Below are positions 60,437 through 64,000 of a DNA stretch of 64,000 bases, one piece after another. A model generated the notes under the pieces. It had not been told where the DNA came from and made no database searches. It worked only from the letters and a program-made list of their open reading frames with translations. The position numbers were made by a program, and so were the translations under genes. Every line of letters begins with the position of its first letter. Position 1 is the stretch's first letter. Source of the stretch: JBGPHT01 sp041484525. Its GTDB lineage: Bacteria; Acidobacteriota; Terriglobia; Bryobacterales; Bryobacteraceae. The stretch covers positions 20,529 to 84,528 of the forward strand of contig JBGPHT010000013.1 in NCBI GenBank assembly GCA_041484525.1. The letters are read 5' to 3'.

Positions 60437-61615
60437 ATGGGCGAGAATTGGAGTGATATGGCACTCAATCACCTGCGTATAGAGATGATCGATCAAGCGT
60501 TGCTTCATTCACTGATCGATGACAAGGTCAGCGAATCGAAAACAGTTGAATACAAGTCAGAGCTTCCAGGAAGGGCAGACACGGACAAGAAGGAGTTTTT
60601 GTACGACGTGTCCTCGTTCGCCAACGCCTCCGGCGGCTTCCTGCTCTTTGGAATTAAGGCCAAGGATGGCATACCAACCTCAGTCTGTGGACTTGGTCAG
60701 ATCAACCCCGACCAAGAGATTCTGCGGCTGGAGGGAATGATTCAAAACGGAATCGAACCCAGGCTGCCGGAACTGCAGACCCAGCCGGTACAAACCCAAT
60801 GGGGCGTTGTCATCGCTATGAGGATACCGCGAAGCTGGCGCACACCACATATGGTGGTTTTCCAAGGCCTCCAGCGCTTCTACGGAAGGAATTCCGCCGG
60901 CAAGTATCCCCTGGACATAGGGGAGATAAAGGGCTTGGCTCGGTTGTCTGAGTCCATCACCGAAAAGGTCCGGCGTTTTCGACTAGAGCGGGTAATGGCC
61001 ATCGAGGCGGAAGAGACGCCGATACCGGTGGCAAGGGGTGCCGCATTCATTCTCCACCTGGTCCCCTTGGCGACGTATGCGGGAGACGTCCACCTTGATG
61101 TAGACGTTGACCGAGACGATATCGTTCTCTTGCACACCATGGCTGGAGGCTTCAAGCGGTCGCGCATCAATTTCGACGGCCATTTGACTTTTGGGAATTG
61201 TGATGACGTGGGGAGAACTGACTCGTACGTGCAGTTATTCCGCGACGGACGAATTGAGGCGGTCGATGTGTCGATCCTAGATCAAGGAGGAGCCATCCCC
61301 AGCGTCTACTTTGAACAGAGAATCTGGGAGACCACGAGCCAGTTGCTGACATTTCTGGATCGTCAAGCGGTACCACGTCCGGTTGTGATCATGCTCACGG
61401 CGATCGGAGTCCGCGGGTACGCGATGTCGGCTGGAAAATTTCCCCACTCGATTCCAATCGATAGAGACCGACTCCTCGTACCCGAGGTAATGGCAGAGAA
61501 CTCAGTGGACGACGCGGCGGCCCTACTTCGGCCCTGCTTTGACGCGATCTGGAATGCTACCGCCTTACCGGGTTCCCAAAATTACGACCGAGAAGGGCGC
61601 TGGACCCCACATTAG
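60437..61615 (+). CDS. AlbA_2 (Schlafen AlbA-like) domain protein
   Basis: The protein has 392 residues. The N-terminal AlbA_2 domain (about 25-150) shows TVEYKSELP, FANASGGFLLFGI and FYGRNSAGKYP, features of the divergent ATP- or nucleic-acid-binding Schlafen AlbA-like family. The C-terminal part (about 190-392) has no known domain and is beta-rich at first. Such proteins are frequent in accessory regions and some bacterial forms take part in phage defence or regulation. ATG 60437 has AAGG nearby; ATG 60458 is an alternative. Base composition is lower in G+C than in neighbouring core genes. Confidence 0.82.
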   Translation: MGENWSDMALNHLRIEMIDQALLHSLIDDKVSESKTVEYKSELPGRADTDKKEFLYDVSSFANASGGFLLFGIKAKDGIPTSVCGLGQINPDQEILRLEGMIQNGIEPRLPELQTQPVQTQWGVVIAMRIPRSWRTPHMVVFQGLQRFYGRNSAGKYPLDIGEIKGLARLSESITEKVRRFRLERVMAIEAEETPIPVARGAAFILHLVPLATYAGDVHLDVDVDRDDIVLLHTMAGGFKRSRINFDGHLTFGNCDDVGRTDSYVQLFRDGRIEAVDVSILDQGGAIPSVYFEQRIWETTSQLLTFLDRQAVPRPVVIMLTAIGVRGYAMSAGKFPHSIPIDRDRLLVPEVMAENSVDDAAALLRPCFDAIWNATALPGSQNYDREGRWTPH

Positions 61616-61766
61616 CGTCCCATCGACATGGCGACTGCCGCCGCTTCTGGCATGAGCGGCGTTCACGGAGGAATGTTCGCCAGACCCCTTAATGTCAGAA
61701 CCCCGTGTCCGACCCGGCGCATGTACCACCGGCTATTGGACTGCGCGACAATTCCAATTGAGAACC

Positions 61767-62651
61767 ATGGATCAAATCGATGGGACCGAGTGCCACGATG
61801 CCCGCGACTTGGTAGAACGCCTGCGCGCGTTGCTTCTGGAGGAGAAGACCCCCGAGACAATAGCTCGGTATGTTTTCCGTGGCCAAGCGGATGCATCTTG
61901 GCAACTGGCGCCATCGGCTTTTCGGGCGGGTACGATTCTTGGCTACGAAAGCCAACAGTTCTGCCGTGTTTCGGCCGGAACACCGAAGCGAACTTGGGAT
62001 CAGGGAAATGCGGAACTGACCGCTGTGATGGAATTCTTGCAACTCGCAGACAAAATAGGCCTTAAGATACCCGCTGACCACGAATGGCTGCGACAGTGGA
62101 ATCCATTCCATAACCGAGTCGGTCACGACATTGGAATTGAAGATTGGCCACCCCAAGGGCTTTATGAAGCGTTAGCGCTCGCTCAGCATCACGGCGTACC
62201 AACGAGGCTCCTAGACTTTACCTACGATCCTCTCGTGGCAGCCTTCTTCGCGGCCGAGAATCCTCCGCAAGAAGCCGACCACATTGCCGTATGGACGGTC
62301 GACCTGGAAGCCATTCTCGCGTCAAACGCCTCCGGCCGGCGGATTGAGGTCGTCACGGTCTCCAGAACCCAGAATACAAATCTCGCAGCGCAGAAGGGCT
62401 TGTTTCTGTTAGACCGGGGCGGCAGTTTATGGCAATATCGAGGGCTCGACTTGCCTACTGGCTATCAGAGCCTTGTAGGGAAATACAGTTTGCCAGTCGC
62501 TCAATGTAACGCCCTGCTGAATCTACTTCGCAAACTCGGGATCGACCGTGCACACCTTATGCCTTCGTTCGACGGCGTGTTGAAGGAGTTGGAGGCACGA
62601 CGCGCACGACAGACTGGACGTCGGATCCCCCGCGTGGGTGAGAGCACATGA
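61767..62651 (+). CDS. FRG-domain protein
   Basis: The protein has 294 residues. The FRG domain is clear: YVFRGQADASWQLAPSAFR (about 35-53) and HHGVPTRLLDFTYDPLVAAFF (about 141-161). The domain was named for its FRG motif; its biochemical role is unknown, but it is often found in mobile and defence islands. ATG 61767 is chosen because the domain follows closely; the frame runs open back to ATG 61692. It lies between the AlbA_2 and DUF2971 genes in AT-richer DNA. Confidence 0.85.
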   Translation: MDQIDGTECHDARDLVERLRALLLEEKTPETIARYVFRGQADASWQLAPSAFRAGTILGYESQQFCRVSAGTPKRTWDQGNAELTAVMEFLQLADKIGLKIPADHEWLRQWNPFHNRVGHDIGIEDWPPQGLYEALALAQHHGVPTRLLDFTYDPLVAAFFAAENPPQEADHIAVWTVDLEAILASNASGRRIEVVTVSRTQNTNLAAQKGLFLLDRGGSLWQYRGLDLPTGYQSLVGKYSLPVAQCNALLNLLRKLGIDRAHLMPSFDGVLKELEARRARQTGRRIPRVGEST

Positions 62652-62786
62652 CTTTCGTGGGTTCGGATTCTCACCAAAGGGTTTGCGGTCCGTACCCCGT
62701 CGAACTTGGACGGCGTGTCATAAGACTAATTTCAATTGTTGGCCATGCATGACAACTGGATGATGAGTCGCGTCGTACGCCGCGGC

Positions 62787-63581
62787 TCACACCCGTAGGG
62801 GAATCGCAAACTCCGGAGGTGATGCGTACATCAGAGATCGCTTAATCTCGCCTTCAAATTCCGTTCGCGCCCTGATCCTCTGCTTAAGAGCGTCGACTTC
62901 TTGCAGGCCTAACCTTGGGTCAATCATTATCTGGTCGATAAACACGTGCGGGTCTACTGAATACGCGAAGAGATCACTGACCGCGCTTGCGTGTTCATGG
63001 GGTATGAACAGCAATCGGACTTCGCGCTCGTGCCCGAACGCAAGACGCTTCACGAAAAGGGTCCGGGCAAAAGTCCGCATCATGAGGAAGCCGCTGTCCC
63101 CACTGAATGCGCCTTTGGCAAAGGTTATCAGTTCCCGATAGGGTAGGTACCGCACCTTACCGATAAAGGCTTCGTGTGGTGCCCAGTCGCCGCAACGCGA
63201 ACTTAAGCTCTCGGCGAGTTTGCGAATAGTCGAACGAATCCGGACGGCGTCCGCTTTCGGTGAGTAGATTCGCCACATCGCATCGGACGCCTTGTGAAAT
63301 GTCCAGCATTGACCATAGAACTGATCTCGAAACCCAATAGTGGCCTGCTCTCCAGTCGGCAACGTCAAACGAGACCGTAGAATGAAATTCTCGAACGGAT
63401 CATCCCACTTCTTAGTCTTCACCAGGACGTTCTGTCTGTTTGCGAATAGCTCGAACAGACGCTCGATCGGGACTATTCGATAGATGAAGGCGTCACGAGC
63501 AGGAGCGTCACGAGCAGGAGCGTCACGAGCAGGAGCGTCACGAGCAGGAGCGTCAAGGTCCAAGTAGTTGTCGTTGTCCAT
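62787..63581 (-). CDS. DUF2971-family protein with repeated N-terminus
   Basis: The protein has 264 residues. The DUF2971 core is seen in RLFELFANRQNVLVKTKKWD, CWTFHKASDAMWRIYS and GHEREVRLLFIPHE. Before it, residues 9-31 are an ARDAP-type repeat encoded by a 15-bp tandem repeat at 63490-63555. DUF2971 proteins have no known function but recur in defence-rich islands. The convergent FRG gene ends 135 bp away. ATG 63581 lacks a strong ribosome site, so the true start could be inside the repeat. Confidence 0.8.
   Translation of the reverse strand: MDNDNYLDLDAPARDAPARDAPARDAPARDAFIYRIVPIERLFELFANRQNVLVKTKKWDDPFENFILRSRLTLPTGEQATIGFRDQFYGQCWTFHKASDAMWRIYSPKADAVRIRSTIRKLAESLSSRCGDWAPHEAFIGKVRYLPYRELITFAKGAFSGDSGFLMMRTFARTLFVKRLAFGHEREVRLLFIPHEHASAVSDLFAYSVDPHVFIDQIMIDPRLGLQEVDALKQRIRARTEFEGEIKRSLMYASPPEFAIPLRV
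63490..63555. repeat. 15-bp tandem repeat inside the DUF2971 gene
   Basis: GCGTCACGAGCAGGA occurs four times in a row (63490-63549) and a fifth copy begins at 63550. The unit is a multiple of three, so copy number changes keep the frame and add or remove five residues. Identical copies suggest recent expansion by slippage. Confidence 0.9.
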
Positions 63582-63714
63582 ATGAACTGCGAGGATATCA
63601 CGCCCATCGTGAGCCGCGCGCATCGGATCACTCCCGTGAAGTCCGGGCCAAGTCTACTTGCCGTAACACACGCGACCCGCCCTTTTTGATCGATCAGATA
63701 AAGCCAGGTATACG

Positions 63715-63867
63715 ATGGCTTCAGGGCACAAAATGTCGGCAACCCATGATTCACTCCTCGGGCGGATCACCATCGATTCTGACGTGCGGTTCGGGAAACA
63801 TTGCATTCGCGGTCACCGAATCACAGTTCAGGAGATTTTGGAATGGCTGTCAGGTGGGGCATCCTAG
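63715..63867 (+). pseudogene. Truncated DUF433 (VapB-like) antitoxin
   Basis: Translation from ATG 63715 gives 50 residues with a typical DUF433 start (RITIDSDVRFGKHCIRGHRI, then TVQEILEWLSGGAS), followed by TAG at 63865. Complete family members run about 20-30 residues further (usually an EILADYP-type helix), so the C-terminus is missing. DUF433 antitoxins pair with a PIN-like toxin encoded directly downstream; none is visible before the window ends. The sequence after the break does not continue the family and looks like foreign DNA. A second in-frame ATG is at 63733. Confidence 0.72.
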
Positions 63868-64000
63868 CAGCCTGTGGTAAAGGTGGGTTTTTCTGAGCGA
63901 AGACCTTCGAAAAACGCGCACGAGGGGAGATGACTAAGTAACGTCACCACTCGTCAAAAGGTTACCGCTCGCTGCCGTCGTGCGATGTTAATTCCGAGGC
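63868..64000. other. Right window edge, possible insertion-element end
   Basis: The DUF433 similarity ends at about 63862, followed by TAGCAGCCTGTGGTAAAGG and GTGGGTTTTTCTGAG. A GCTGCT-type tip followed by a run of A or T is like the ends of several IS families (IS1182 type in particular, from memory). No transposase is visible in the remaining bases, so this cannot be confirmed. Confidence 0.25.

Noticed and set aside
63686..63880. Plus-strand 64-codon frame at the right end
   Set aside because: It overlaps the truncated DUF433 antitoxin, which is in another frame and has clear family similarity; this frame has none.

Overview
The window looks like chromosomal DNA from an Acidobacteria member of the Solibacter/Bryobacter type. 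The evidence is a protein ending in the Solibacter-type C-terminal beta-sandwich domain (19369-21213), an Oar-like TonB-dependent receptor with an N-terminal carboxypeptidase-regulatory-like domain (40137-43598), a paired DUF1549/DUF1501 locus (15832-19229), and high-GC coding DNA broken by AT-richer patches. There is one tRNA, tRNA-Arg(TCT), and no rRNA or CRISPR array. This lineage call is an inference from gene content.

Layout. 1-2188: the end of a NarL-type sensor kinase, its LuxR-type regulator, and a stand-alone receiver protein behind a CTAG-rich palindromic region. 2223-4824 (minus): a Tat-exported histidinol-phosphate-aminotransferase-like protein, a membrane/WD40 chimera and a YpfJ-type zinc peptidase. 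4945-5158: a 214-bp MITE-like element with 23-bp perfect terminal inverted repeats and a 9-bp target duplication, just upstream of a radical SAM/SPASM gene. 6279-7260: an S4-domain protein and a HigBA-type toxin-antitoxin pair. 7379-11287 (minus): a soluble MgtE-like Mg sensor coupled to an NRAMP-related transporter and an aldehyde dehydrogenase. 11585-15819: a membrane-anchored JAMM protease coupled to a hydrolase, then an unknown exported protein. 15832-21213: the DUF1501/DUF1549 pair and the Solibacter-type protein. 21335-23096: a type II-like restriction-modification pair.

23224-32355 is a seven-gene operon for reductive pyrimidine degradation: NCS1 uptake, PreT/PreA reduction of the base, dihydropyrimidinase, beta-ureidopropionase, a class III beta-amino-acid aminotransferase and methylmalonate-semialdehyde dehydrogenase. 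A convergent nitrilase, the tRNA and a Wzm/Wzt-type ABC exporter follow. 35116-39893 holds small proteins (RRM, HExxH), a second Tat-exported aminotransferase and a SulP permease, followed by the large receptor gene.

44513-51432 (minus) is the most striking locus: a quinohemoprotein amine dehydrogenase cluster in the order qhpA-D-C-B-E. The small gamma subunit keeps every cross-linking residue of the known enzymes at the known spacing. The operon is headed by a Met-rich predicted outer-membrane protein and a small Cys/His-rich exported protein. qhpG and qhpF, which known systems need, are not in the window.

51728-60114 (minus): an MrfA-like helicase, a PilZ protein, a membrane-sector-only ATP synthase cluster (atpE, atpB, atpI, atpZ) with a partial Na+-binding signature in subunit c, hemD and an S9 peptidase. 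60437-64000 looks like accessory DNA: an AlbA_2-domain protein, an FRG-domain protein, a DUF2971 protein with an in-frame 15-bp tandem repeat, and a truncated DUF433 antitoxin next to sequence that may be an insertion-element end.
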